Assembly (NCBI GenBank): GCA_902610255.1 | Contig: CACLUX010000002.1 | Coordinates: forward strand, 1 to 64,000 | DNA: 64,000 nt | Source: an uncultured Alphaproteobacteria bacterium | GTDB taxonomy: Bacteria > Pseudomonadota > Alphaproteobacteria > HIMB59 | Direction: 5' to 3' | Shown here: piece after piece, positions 7,745-16,459 of the stretch | How positions within the stretch are numbered: the first letter of the stretch is position 1 | Layout: every line of letters begins with the position of its first letter | Notes under the pieces: model-generated | Told to the model about the DNA's origin: nothing | The model's input: the letters and a program-made list of their open reading frames with translations, nothing else | Database searches by the model: none | Program-made: the position numbers and the translations under genes

Positions 7745-9867
7745 TAGGACTTATCTAATCCAAGGGCTTGTCTTTGCTTCTTAGTCCAAGCGTGGGTTAT
7801 CCTATCTATGATAATAGCAAGAAGAACTATAGCCAAACCGGCTGATAGACCTCTACCTGTATCTGATCTTTGAAGTGCATTAAATACTTGGAGTCCTAGA
7901 CCTTTTCCTCCAATCAATGGTGTAACAATTTGCATTGCAAAAGCCATAATTACAGTTTGATTAAAACCCATAACGAGACTTGGTACAGCTAATGGAAATT
8001 TTACTTTATTTAAAGTTTGAATTCCTGTTCCTCCAAAAGATTTAGATACCTCTGAATAGCTTCCCGACACTTGTGACAAACCAAGAGCTGTTAATCTTAT
8101 TATCGGTGGTACAGAATATATAACAGTTGCAATAACTGCAGATACTATATTTCCACCAAAAAACATTAAAACAGGAATTAAATAGCAAAAATAAGGCAAA
8201 GTTTGCATTGCATCTAAAACAACATTTTGGATATCTCTGTACCATTTATTGTAGGATGCTATTACTCCAAGCGGTACACCTATAACAAAGCAAATTAAAA
8301 CTGAAACCAATACTGAAGATAACGTAATCATTGAATGCACCCACATACCTGTAGCTCCGATAAAGGCTAATAATATCGCAGTAATTGTGGCAAACTTTAT
8401 TCCTACAGTCACATATCCAATAAGTATGAAAACAATCATTGTATACCACCAAGGTATCTGAGTTAGAAATAAATTTAATGGGTTTAGTAAATACAAGTAA
8501 ACAAAATACTTCATACCTTTCGCAAATGATATAAAACCAGGATCAAGAGTCATTGCCTTAACAGTATCTTCTATTGGTTTTTGGATATCAATTGTCCATG
8601 TTTCTGGGAAAGTTCCTATACTATAAATGTATGCATCAAAAATAAAAATGAATATAAAAATTAAAAATGATGAGAATAAAAAATATCGTTGATTTATAAA
8701 ATTTTTAATTGAATTATTATTAGATTTATTAAAAAGAGAAATTAAGCTAGCAATTATATTAGCAAAAACATTAATAATTGTTCTAAAAAATATATTTATA
8801 AGCTTTACAGATATTCTCATGGGTAATTCAATTAAGTTTGCGATGGGGTTTCTGTGTAAATTTTGCGGTAATAAGTAAAATTTTTTTACATCATCTGGTA
8901 AGGTTTCTTTTTCTTTACTAATAGCACTACTTATTCTGTCAAACATTATTGCCATAAATAAAATACACAAGCCCCCTTCCATTGCCCAACCAACATCTAA
9001 TTTTCTAATTGCTTGCCATACTTGACCGCCTAAACCTTCAGCACCAATAAAAGTTGCAAGAACAACTAAAGCTAATGCCATCATAATTGTTTGATTAACA
9101 CCCATCATAATACTTGGTAAGGCCATTGGAATTTTGATTTTAAATAAAAGCTGAAATTTATTAGATCCAAAAGACTCAGCTGACTCTATTGTTTCTTTAG
9201 ATACTTGTCTTATTCCTAAATTTGTTAACCTAATAATTGGAGGCATAGCATAAATTAATGTAGCAAGTATTGCTGGAGCACCACCAATTCCAAAAAAGAA
9301 CATAGCGGGAAATAAATATACAAAGGCTGGCATTACTTGCATGGTGTCTAAAATAGGTTTTAGAAAATTTTCAAATCTATCACTTTGAGAACTGAGTATT
9401 CCTAGGATAACTCCAAAAATTACAGATAAAATTACTGATAAGCCCATTAATGCTAATGTCTGCATTGAGACTTCCCACATATCCACAGCTCCCCAAAAAT
9501 AAACTGTAAACATACAAAATAAGGCTAGTTTTATACCCCCATATGCTAAAGCTGGAAGAGCAATTAAAGACATTATTAAAATCCATGGAGACTCAACAAA
9601 GAAATTTTCCAAGGCCATGTAACCAGCTTGTAAAAAAGATGCAAATAATCTCGTTATCCATCTATAGTTATCTTTTAAATAATCCTCTCCGGCATTTATC
9701 CATGCTGTAAACTTAAATTCATCGGTAATAGATTTAGGAAATACTGTAGGGTCTTCATTAACAATCGACAGATAGTATGCTACTGCCCCAATAATAAAAA
9801 TACTTATGTAAAAGATTATATTTTTATTTAATTTATTTTTAATGGCTATATTTTGATCTAAAGACAT
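7744..9867 (-). CDS. Fused double permease of a glycine betaine/proline-type ABC importer
   Basis: 707 residues with two homologous ProW/OpuAB permease units in one chain. Unit 1 spans about 85-330, with the coupling EAA loop around IESAESFGSNKFQLLFKIKI. Unit 2 spans about 450-700, with the loop around YSEVSKSFGGTGIQTLNKVK. Each unit has about six membrane segments, preceded by an N-terminal helix (about 15-35) and separated by a further helix at about 400. A single polypeptide therefore supplies the whole transmembrane channel, roughly double the usual ProW length. It is the first gene of the operon leading to the molybdoenzyme, GcvT-like protein and SDR, and is divergent from the ATPase gene. 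Confidence 0.9.
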   Translation of the reverse strand: MSLDQNIAIKNKLNKNIIFYISIFIIGAVAYYLSIVNEDPTVFPKSITDEFKFTAWINAGEDYLKDNYRWITRLFASFLQAGYMALENFFVESPWILIMSLIALPALAYGGIKLALFCMFTVYFWGAVDMWEVSMQTLALMGLSVILSVIFGVILGILSSQSDRFENFLKPILDTMQVMPAFVYLFPAMFFFGIGGAPAILATLIYAMPPIIRLTNLGIRQVSKETIESAESFGSNKFQLLFKIKIPMALPSIMMGVNQTIMMALALVVLATFIGAEGLGGQVWQAIRKLDVGWAMEGGLCILFMAIMFDRISSAISKEKETLPDDVKKFYLLPQNLHRNPIANLIELPMRISVKLINIFFRTIINVFANIIASLISLFNKSNNNSIKNFINQRYFLFSSFLIFIFIFIFDAYIYSIGTFPETWTIDIQKPIEDTVKAMTLDPGFISFAKGMKYFVYLYLLNPLNLFLTQIPWWYTMIVFILIGYVTVGIKFATITAILLAFIGATGMWVHSMITLSSVLVSVLICFVIGVPLGVIASYNKWYRDIQNVVLDAMQTLPYFCYLIPVLMFFGGNIVSAVIATVIYSVPPIIRLTALGLSQVSGSYSEVSKSFGGTGIQTLNKVKFPLAVPSLVMGFNQTVIMAFAMQIVTPLIGGKGLGLQVFNALQRSDTGRGLSAGLAIVLLAIIIDRITHAWTKKQRQALGLDKS

Positions 9868-9916
9868 ATTAATTTATATTTAATCAACTATATAAGAATT
9901 TATAAAAATAATTTTA

Positions 9917-9945
9917 TTTTAATAGTATTAATTCACAATTATAAT
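9917..9945 (+). promoter_or_regulatory. Candidate promoter of the ATPase gene
   Basis: A perfect TATAAT (9940-9945) lies 19 nt before the ATPase ATG. A weak -35 (ttttaa, 9917-9922) lies 17 nt further upstream. The 97-bp divergent region is almost entirely A/T, so a chance match is quite possible. Confidence 0.3.
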
Positions 9946-9964
9946 AGCCTTTAAACTGAATAAT

Positions 9965-10999
9965 ATGGATAAAATTATTTGCTCAAATATATGGAAAATT
10001 TTTGGCAATGATGAAAAAAGAATTTTAGACAATTTAGATCCAAATTTAAGTAGAGACGAAGTCCAAGAAAAAACTGGACATGTAGTAGCTGTAAAAGATG
10101 TCAGCTTTTCCATTCAAAAAGGTGAAACCTTTGTTGTAATGGGATTATCAGGTAGTGGAAAATCAACTTTAGTAAGATGTTTAACTAGATTAATTGAACC
10201 TACATCTGGATCGGTAATTATTGATGATACTGACATTACAAAAATAAGTAGAAATAGCCTCCTTGATCTTAGAAGAAATAAAATGAGTATGGTATTTCAA
10301 CACTTTGGTCTTTTTCCACATCGGACAGTTCTTGAAAACATTTCTTATGGTTTAGAAATTAGGGGAGAAAAGAAACAAGAAAGATTAGACAAGGCTACAG
10401 AGTCTTTAAATCTTGTTGGTTTAAAAGGTTGGCATAATAATTATCCAAGAGAACTCTCGGGAGGAATGCAACAAAGAGTTGGTTTAGCAAGAGCGATGGC
10501 AGTTGAACCAGAAATCTTAATATTTGATGAGCCATTTTCTGCTTTAGACCCATTAATTAGACGAGAAATGCAAGACGAGCTATTAGACATTCAAAAAAAA
10601 TTGCAACGCACTATGGTATTTATTACTCATGATTTTTTAGAGGCAATAAAAATGGGCGATCATATTGCTATCATGAAAGATGGAGAGATTTCTCAAGTTG
10701 GAACACCTGAAGAAATTGTGGCAAATCCAGTTGACAAATACGTTAAAGATTTTTGTGAAGATGTTCCAAAATATAAAGTATTAAGTGCTGGAAAAGTTAT
10801 GCGTAAGGAATGTTCTGATGAGTCAAAGAAATTATTTTCAGATAAAACTAAATGCATAGATGAAAATGCTAAAATTGAAACATTAATTGACCAGATATGT
10901 GAGGATGATACAGCCTACCCTATAATAAATGCACAATCTGGTGAGTTAGTTGGAGAAATTGATCGAACCATAGTCATGAAGTCTATGAAATCTAAATGA
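9965..10999 (+). CDS. proV: Glycine betaine/proline-type ABC transporter ATPase (ProV/OpuAA)
   Basis: 344 residues. Walker A is GLSGSGKST (60-68), the Q-loop is VFQHFGLFPH, the signature is LSGGMQQR, Walker B is ILIFDEPFSALD, and the switch histidine is in FITHD. The KIFG opening and the insertion before the ABC core are typical of ProV. The C-terminal region (about 265-344) is short, enough for roughly one CBS-like unit rather than the usual pair, so ionic-strength sensing may be altered. It should power the fused permease encoded divergently 97 bp away and the binding protein at 1405-2406. Confidence 0.92.
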   Translation: MDKIICSNIWKIFGNDEKRILDNLDPNLSRDEVQEKTGHVVAVKDVSFSIQKGETFVVMGLSGSGKSTLVRCLTRLIEPTSGSVIIDDTDITKISRNSLLDLRRNKMSMVFQHFGLFPHRTVLENISYGLEIRGEKKQERLDKATESLNLVGLKGWHNNYPRELSGGMQQRVGLARAMAVEPEILIFDEPFSALDPLIRREMQDELLDIQKKLQRTMVFITHDFLEAIKMGDHIAIMKDGEISQVGTPEEIVANPVDKYVKDFCEDVPKYKVLSAGKVMRKECSDESKKLFSDKTKCIDENAKIETLIDQICEDDTAYPIINAQSGELVGEIDRTIVMKSMKSK

Positions 11000-11008
11000 T
11001 ATAAACAT

Positions 11009-11920
11009 TTAGTTTGGTTTATTAATTTTCTTATTTTTATCTCTCCAAATAATAATCATTCCAGCGAAAACTATTAATAAAACTCCAGGGAAAAGTTGAT
11101 CAAAAGGTGCTTCACCAAAAAATATCCATGCTAGAATAAAAGATGAGGGTATTGCTAAATATTCAAAAACTGCGATTTTACTAGCTGCTATTAACCTATA
11201 AGAGTAAATAAATAGAATTGCAGCTGTTCCTCCAAAAATACCAATTAATGATAAAATTAAAAAGTCAGTATTGCTCTCAATATATGTATGACCAGTTGTA
11301 AAAAAAATAAATATTAATGAACCAAGAAAAGATGAAAAGAGAGAATAGAATTGAATTTTTCCTGTAGAAAAATTATCTGGTATAAATTTTAGTACTATCA
11401 CTTGGACAGCCCATAAGAAAGCAACTAGTATTGGTAAAATAGAATAATAAGAAAAAATACTACTATTAGGTTTCATAATCATTACAACTCCAACAAAGCC
11501 AATTATAACAGCTGACCATCTATATATACCCACTCTGTCTCCTAAAAAGAAGATTGATAAAATTACTATAAAAAATGTAGAGGAAAAAGTTAGTGTAGAT
11601 GCTGTAGCAAATTCCATATTATTTATTGCAATGTAATACAAGATATTAATAGCCAAAAAACAAGAACCTCTGATAAAACAAAATAAAATAAATTTTTTAT
11701 TTAAATTTTTAAAAAGGTCTGAGCTTTCTTTATTATAAATTAGTAAAAGTATTAGGGGGATTATCGCAAAAGTATTTCTAAAAAGAGCTAGTTGAATTGT
11801 AGAATACTCACCTCCTAAATATTTTACAATCAATCCATGTATATCTATGAATATAACTCCAATAACCATTGCAGAGATTGCAAGAAATGTATTTTTTTGA
11901 TTATAAATAAAATTAATCAT
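11009..11920 (-). CDS. EamA/DMT-superfamily transporter
   Basis: 303 residues forming about ten hydrophobic helices as two EamA repeats (about 10-150 and 155-295). The repeat-1 end reads YRWSAVIIGFVGVVMIMKP, a common DMT motif, and the C-terminus is basic (RDKNKKINKPN). Family members export or import metabolites such as amino acids; the substrate here is unknown. It converges on the ATPase gene with a 9-bp gap and is divergent from the alcohol dehydrogenase operon across 41 bp. Confidence 0.85.
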   Translation of the reverse strand: MINFIYNQKNTFLAISAMVIGVIFIDIHGLIVKYLGGEYSTIQLALFRNTFAIIPLILLLIYNKESSDLFKNLNKKFILFCFIRGSCFLAINILYYIAINNMEFATASTLTFSSTFFIVILSIFFLGDRVGIYRWSAVIIGFVGVVMIMKPNSSIFSYYSILPILVAFLWAVQVIVLKFIPDNFSTGKIQFYSLFSSFLGSLIFIFFTTGHTYIESNTDFLILSLIGIFGGTAAILFIYSYRLIAASKIAVFEYLAIPSSFILAWIFFGEAPFDQLFPGVLLIVFAGMIIIWRDKNKKINKPN

Positions 11921-11961
11921 TTCATATCACTATTAACTTGTTATAAACTTTATTATTCTAA

Positions 11962-13152
11962 ATGAAAAACTTTAAACTAAACGAAAAAGATATCCTGTCT
12001 AACCAAGACTGGACTTTTCCGACAACCACTTATTACGGACCAGGAAGATTTAATGAAATTGCAAAATTTTGTGAGGAATTTGATATTAAAAATCCTCTTA
12101 TTGTAACAGATAGTGGCAGCAAGGATCTTCCTTTTATTAAGAAGTTAATAGCATTATTATCAAAAAATAATATTAAATCAGATTTATTTTATAATATATC
12201 GCCTAACCCACGAGATGATGAGATATCAAAAGGATGTGACCAGTTTAAAAATGGAAGTCACGATTCAATCATAGCTATTGGTGGTGGGAGTGCTATGGAT
12301 GGTGGTAAGTCTATATGTTTAACTGTTAATAGTGAAACCCCATTATGGGATTTTGAGTTTGAACAACCAGTACCAAAAATAACAAAAGAAAATGCATTTC
12401 CAAAAATAATAACTGTCCCAACAACTGCAGGAACCGGGGCTGAAACAGAAATAACAGCAATGGTTACACATTTAGAAAAAGGAATGAAATTTTGCATCTG
12501 GCATCCAGATGTAAGACCTATATTCACACTAGTAGATCCAGAGTTAACATTAGAATTACCTCCAAAATTAACAGCGTGGACAGGTGTCGATGCTCTTGTA
12601 CATAGTATCGAGGGATACTGTGTGCCAGGTTTTCATCCACTTTGTGATGGAGCTGCTTTGGAAAGTCTTAATTTAATTTCAAAATCTCTTGTTTTAGCTG
12701 TAGAAGAACCAAATAATTTGTTGGCAAGAGGTGCAATGATCATAGGATCATATTTGGGAGGAATATCCTTTTTAAAGGGATTAGGTAATGTTCATTCAAT
12801 ATCCCACATGGTTGGAGCAGAATTTAATACTCATCATGGTTTAACGAATGCTATTGTTTTACCACCTGTTCTTCATTTCAATTTACCAGGTATGGATGAA
12901 AAAGTTCAAAGAATGTCAGAAGCCATGCAATTTGAAAATCATACAGTAAATGAATTTACTCAAAATATTGAATTGTTACTTGATAGATTAAATATCCCTA
13001 AAAGTTTAAGTGAAATTGATGTTCCTGAAGACTGTGCTGAAAGGATTGCAAAAAAAGCTATGCAGGATCAGGCCTATGCAACAAATCCAAAAGAAGCATC
13101 ATTGTTGCAAATGAAAGACATTGTTACTCAAAGTATAAAACAAGCTCGCTAA
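11962..13152 (+). CDS. Iron-containing alcohol dehydrogenase
   Basis: 396 residues, group III Fe-ADH. The NAD(P)-binding region carries GGGSAMDGGK (107-116) and PTTAGTGAE (153-161). Predicted metal ligands are Asp210, His214, His278 and His292 (GVDALVHSIE and GNVHSISHMVGAEFNTHHG), with His282 as the conserved active-site histidine. It interconverts an alcohol and an aldehyde or ketone; the substrate is unknown. It is the first gene of a five-gene operon running to 17584, with a 6-bp gap to the amidase. The aldehyde dehydrogenase at 18907-20337 could act on its product. Confidence 0.9.
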   Translation: MKNFKLNEKDILSNQDWTFPTTTYYGPGRFNEIAKFCEEFDIKNPLIVTDSGSKDLPFIKKLIALLSKNNIKSDLFYNISPNPRDDEISKGCDQFKNGSHDSIIAIGGGSAMDGGKSICLTVNSETPLWDFEFEQPVPKITKENAFPKIITVPTTAGTGAETEITAMVTHLEKGMKFCIWHPDVRPIFTLVDPELTLELPPKLTAWTGVDALVHSIEGYCVPGFHPLCDGAALESLNLISKSLVLAVEEPNNLLARGAMIIGSYLGGISFLKGLGNVHSISHMVGAEFNTHHGLTNAIVLPPVLHFNLPGMDEKVQRMSEAMQFENHTVNEFTQNIELLLDRLNIPKSLSEIDVPEDCAERIAKKAMQDQAYATNPKEASLLQMKDIVTQSIKQAR

Positions 13153-13158
13153 GCCTAT

Positions 13159-14574
13159 ATGCTTGAGGATCAATCTGTTGAAGAAATAATACACAATATA
13201 AATCAGCGACAAATATCTATTAAAGAGGTAATGGAATATTATTTGGATAGAATTGAAAAATTTAATCCAGATTTAAATGCAATAGTGCTTCTCAAGGATA
13301 GAGGGGATCTTATAAAAGAAGCTATATATAAAGATAATTCAACTCAATCTGAGAAGACTTTAGATGGAATTCCCATAGCTATTAAAGATTTAAGTGATGT
13401 AGTTGGCATTAAAACAACATATGGCTATCCTGGAACAAAAGATTATTTTCCCAAAAAAAATTCATTGTTTGTTGAACGTCTTATTAAAAGCGGAGCTATT
13501 ATAATTGGAAAGACTAACACAGCAGAATTAGGTGTTGGTGGACATACAATAAACAGATTGTTTGGCCCAACTTCTAATTATTTTGATAATACAAAATCTG
13601 CAGCAGGATCAAGTGGAGGAGCCAGTACTGCTGTAGCAGCAGGACTAATACCATTTGCAGACGGCACTGATCAAATGGGATCATGCAGAGGACCAGCAGC
13701 ATATGCAAATATTTATGGATACAGACCTACACCTGGCTTAATTTCAGTTGATAGAGGGAACCAATTATCAAAAATTCCCATACTCACAACACCTGGTTGT
13801 TTAGCAAAATCACCAAGTGATATGGCATTTTTATTAGATGAAATGATTGGAAGTGACACAAGGGATAACTATTCTTTTGATTTAAAAGAACTTTTTAAAA
13901 ATCAAAAAATAAAAGATGAAGATTTAACCAATATCAAAATAGGTTGGTTATCTAATATGAATAATAATTATAAAATTGAAACAAAAATTTTAGATATGTG
14001 TGAGTCTCAACTTAAAAAATTAGAAAACTTGTATGTAAAAATTGAAAGATTAAAACCAGATTTTGATAATGAAGCTCTATGGAATAGTTGGATTACGTTT
14101 AGATCAAAAAGTATTTACGAAGATACTTTAGCAATGAACATAAAAGATATTAATACAATGACTTACCAAGCTATATGGGAGTACAATCACGGAAAAAATA
14201 TAAATAATGAAGACTTAGATAGTGCTTACAAACAAAAAAAAAGGTGTGAAGAACAAATTGAAAATATTTTTAAAAACTTTGATTTTCTAGCTTTACCCTC
14301 TGCACAACTATTTCCGTTTGATAAAAATCAACAGTTTCCTGAAAAAATAAATTCTTTTCAGTTAGATACTTACCACCGTTGGTTAGAAATTTTTATATTG
14401 TCTAGTCTTCTTGAATTACCGACATTCACTATCCCTGTCGGATTTGATGAACTTGGTATGCCAATGGGTATGCAGATAATTGGAAAAAGGAAAAGTGATT
14501 TACAATTATTTGCTTTTGCAAAAAAATATGAGGAAATATTTAACTTTAGTAAGTTTAAACCTCTGTTAGATTAA
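13159..14574 (+). CDS. Amidase (amidase signature family)
   Basis: 471 residues. The Ser-cisSer-Lys triad is visible: Lys76 in PIAIKDL, Ser151 in AAGSSGGAS, and nucleophile Ser175 in QMGSCRGPA. The length suits stand-alone amidases. GatA is less likely, since no gatB or gatC is adjacent and the operon is catabolic. It hydrolyses a carboxamide to acid and ammonia or amine. It is flanked by an alcohol dehydrogenase and an EamA transporter with gaps of 5-6 bp, so it should act on a compound handled by the same operon. Confidence 0.86.
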   Translation: MLEDQSVEEIIHNINQRQISIKEVMEYYLDRIEKFNPDLNAIVLLKDRGDLIKEAIYKDNSTQSEKTLDGIPIAIKDLSDVVGIKTTYGYPGTKDYFPKKNSLFVERLIKSGAIIIGKTNTAELGVGGHTINRLFGPTSNYFDNTKSAAGSSGGASTAVAAGLIPFADGTDQMGSCRGPAAYANIYGYRPTPGLISVDRGNQLSKIPILTTPGCLAKSPSDMAFLLDEMIGSDTRDNYSFDLKELFKNQKIKDEDLTNIKIGWLSNMNNNYKIETKILDMCESQLKKLENLYVKIERLKPDFDNEALWNSWITFRSKSIYEDTLAMNIKDINTMTYQAIWEYNHGKNINNEDLDSAYKQKKRCEEQIENIFKNFDFLALPSAQLFPFDKNQQFPEKINSFQLDTYHRWLEIFILSSLLELPTFTIPVGFDELGMPMGMQIIGKRKSDLQLFAFAKKYEEIFNFSKFKPLLD

Positions 14575-14579
14575 TAATA

Positions 14580-15473
14580 ATGAGGCACCCTCATCATTAT
14601 AAAATAGCAGCTGCCCTTGCTATATCAGCTGGATCATGGGGTATATATTGGTTACCACAAAGAATATTAGAAGACGGTGGTCTTACTGGTGGTTGGGGAA
14701 CCATCGCACAAATGATTATTGGAGTTTTAATTTTATCTCCAATTGCAGTGTGGCGTAAAATTAATGGAAGAACTTTTGGTTTAGAGCTACCGATAACAGG
14801 CTTACTTTGTGGGGGCGGCTTTATTTGTTATGCGTTGAGTTTTCTTTTAACTGATGTAGTTCGAGCATTAATACTTTTTTACATGACACCAATATGGACT
14901 ACTATTTTTGAAATTTTATTTTTGAAAAAAAGACCTGGGATAGAAAGAGCTATAACACTTGGTTTAGCTTTAGGGGGGCTATGGGTAGTATTTAGTAAGC
15001 AAACGATAATCCCTTTACCAGAGAATGCCGGTGATTGGTTAGCTTTTGCTGGAGGGGCATTATTTGCTGGCGGGATGATAAAATTAGAAATCGCAAAGAC
15101 AGATGGTGTATTCCCAACAATTTTTTCTTTCTTTTTTTATGGAACTTTATTTAACATTGTCGCTGGCATCTTTTTGAAAGATTATTTAGGACCTATGCCT
15201 ACAATGGACTCTTTCGTTGAAATGTCTTCATTTCTTTTCTTTATATCTGTTTTTTATTTTATACCCACAGGTGTAGTAATATTCTGGTCTCCTAGCAAAT
15301 TAGGTGCGGGTTTGTGTTCCATTCTTTTTTTATCAGAAATACTTGTTGGTGTGACCAGTTCTAGTATTTTGACAGATGAGCCTTTTGGCTGGCGTGAAAT
15401 AATAGGAAGTTCAATGATTGTGCTTGGTGGAATTTTAGCAGTAGTACTAGCACCAAACACAAAAAAATCATGA
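14580..15473 (+). CDS. EamA/DMT-superfamily transporter
   Basis: 297 residues with about ten membrane helices. It starts MRHPHHYKIAAALAISAGSWG and carries a motif where helix 4 meets helix 5 (YMTPIWTTIFEILFLKKRP) typical of EamA exporters or importers. Its stop overlaps the start of the homocysteine methyltransferase gene (ATGA, 4 bp). The operon position suggests transport of the substrate or product of the amidase, methyltransferase and enolase-family enzymes. It is only distantly similar to the DMT protein at 11009-11920. Confidence 0.85.
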   Translation: MRHPHHYKIAAALAISAGSWGIYWLPQRILEDGGLTGGWGTIAQMIIGVLILSPIAVWRKINGRTFGLELPITGLLCGGGFICYALSFLLTDVVRALILFYMTPIWTTIFEILFLKKRPGIERAITLGLALGGLWVVFSKQTIIPLPENAGDWLAFAGGALFAGGMIKLEIAKTDGVFPTIFSFFFYGTLFNIVAGIFLKDYLGPMPTMDSFVEMSSFLFFISVFYFIPTGVVIFWSPSKLGAGLCSILFLSEILVGVTSSSILTDEPFGWREIIGSSMIVLGGILAVVLAPNTKKS

Positions 15474-16456
15474 TTTATAAAGAAAAATTAAATAACAATT
15501 CAAAAATTTTCCTCGATGGTGGAAATGGTTCTGAGATTGCTAAATTAGGTGGTGATATGAGCCCTGCTTTTGCAGCATTATCAACAATTACATCTCCTGA
15601 TATTGTTGTAAAAGTTCATGAAAACTTCATCAATGCTGGATGTGATATCATCACCGCTAACACTTTTGCAACCAGTAGACACGTTTTACAAAGTTTAAAT
15701 CGTGAAAATGAAACTATAGAATTTTTAACTGGATCTGTCGAATTAGCAAGAAAAGCATTAAAAAACTGTAATAAGGAAAATCAAGTTGCTATAGCTGGAA
15801 GTCTCTCCAATTTTTTTGCTTTAAAGGAAAATGAATTTGTACCTGATCCAAGGTTTATTCCGTCATTTAAACAAGAAGAAGAGAATTATATAGAGGCAGC
15901 TAACACATTAAAAAATTCTGGTGTAGATATTTTAATATTAGAAATGTTATTAGACATAGACCATTCACAATTATTATTGAATGCTGCTTTACAAACTGGT
16001 TTACCCGTATGGGTTGGATTAAGTTGTTGTGTAAGTAAATATGATAATACGATAGTTGGAAGAAATTTTAGAGCTGAAAAAGAAAAATCACTAATTTATG
16101 ATGAAAAGATATATCAAGAACAACCGAAATTTTTACCTGAAGATGATATAATTTTATTTGAAGATATTATAAAAACACTAACAAATATTGGTGGAGATGT
16201 TTATGGTATTATGCACACGTGGTTTCAAGATAGCTATGGTGGATTGAAAATTATAAAAGATCATTGGAGTGGCCCTATGATGTATTATCCAGAAATTCAT
16301 AAATTTGATACAAGCACACATGAAGCTATTGCTACATGTAATGAAGATGAATTTGCAAATTCTTGCCTAGAATTTATTGATGATCAAATACAAATCATTG
16401 GTGGATGCTGTGGTGTAAGTGACAATCATTTAAAGAAATTAATTGAAAGATTTTAA
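15470..16456 (+). CDS. Homocysteine S-methyltransferase family protein
   Basis: 328 residues, Pfam S-methyl_trans barrel. The N-terminal DGGNGSEIAKLGGD loop is followed by ITANTFATSRHVL (homocysteine-site segment). The C-terminal zinc motif is GGCCG (Cys313, Cys314). The third ligand, normally a Cys in a GVNC-like motif, appears as His249 (GIMHT). Family members methylate homocysteine from betaine, S-methylmethionine or a related donor. Its ATG overlaps the transporter stop, and the enolase-family gene follows after 3 bp. A betaine donor would fit the window but is not demonstrated. Confidence 0.82.
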   Translation: MIYKEKLNNNSKIFLDGGNGSEIAKLGGDMSPAFAALSTITSPDIVVKVHENFINAGCDIITANTFATSRHVLQSLNRENETIEFLTGSVELARKALKNCNKENQVAIAGSLSNFFALKENEFVPDPRFIPSFKQEEENYIEAANTLKNSGVDILILEMLLDIDHSQLLLNAALQTGLPVWVGLSCCVSKYDNTIVGRNFRAEKEKSLIYDEKIYQEQPKFLPEDDIILFEDIIKTLTNIGGDVYGIMHTWFQDSYGGLKIIKDHWSGPMMYYPEIHKFDTSTHEAIATCNEDEFANSCLEFIDDQIQIIGGCCGVSDNHLKKLIERF

Positions 16457-16459
16457 ATA

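Noticed and set aside
13159-14574. GatA subunit of the tRNA amidotransferase
   Set aside because: No gatB or gatC nearby, catabolic operon context, and the sequence around the nucleophile (GSCRGPA) is atypical for GatA.
15430-15470. SAM or glycine riboswitch before the homocysteine methyltransferase
   Set aside because: The gene starts inside the preceding transporter gene (4-bp overlap), leaving no leader.
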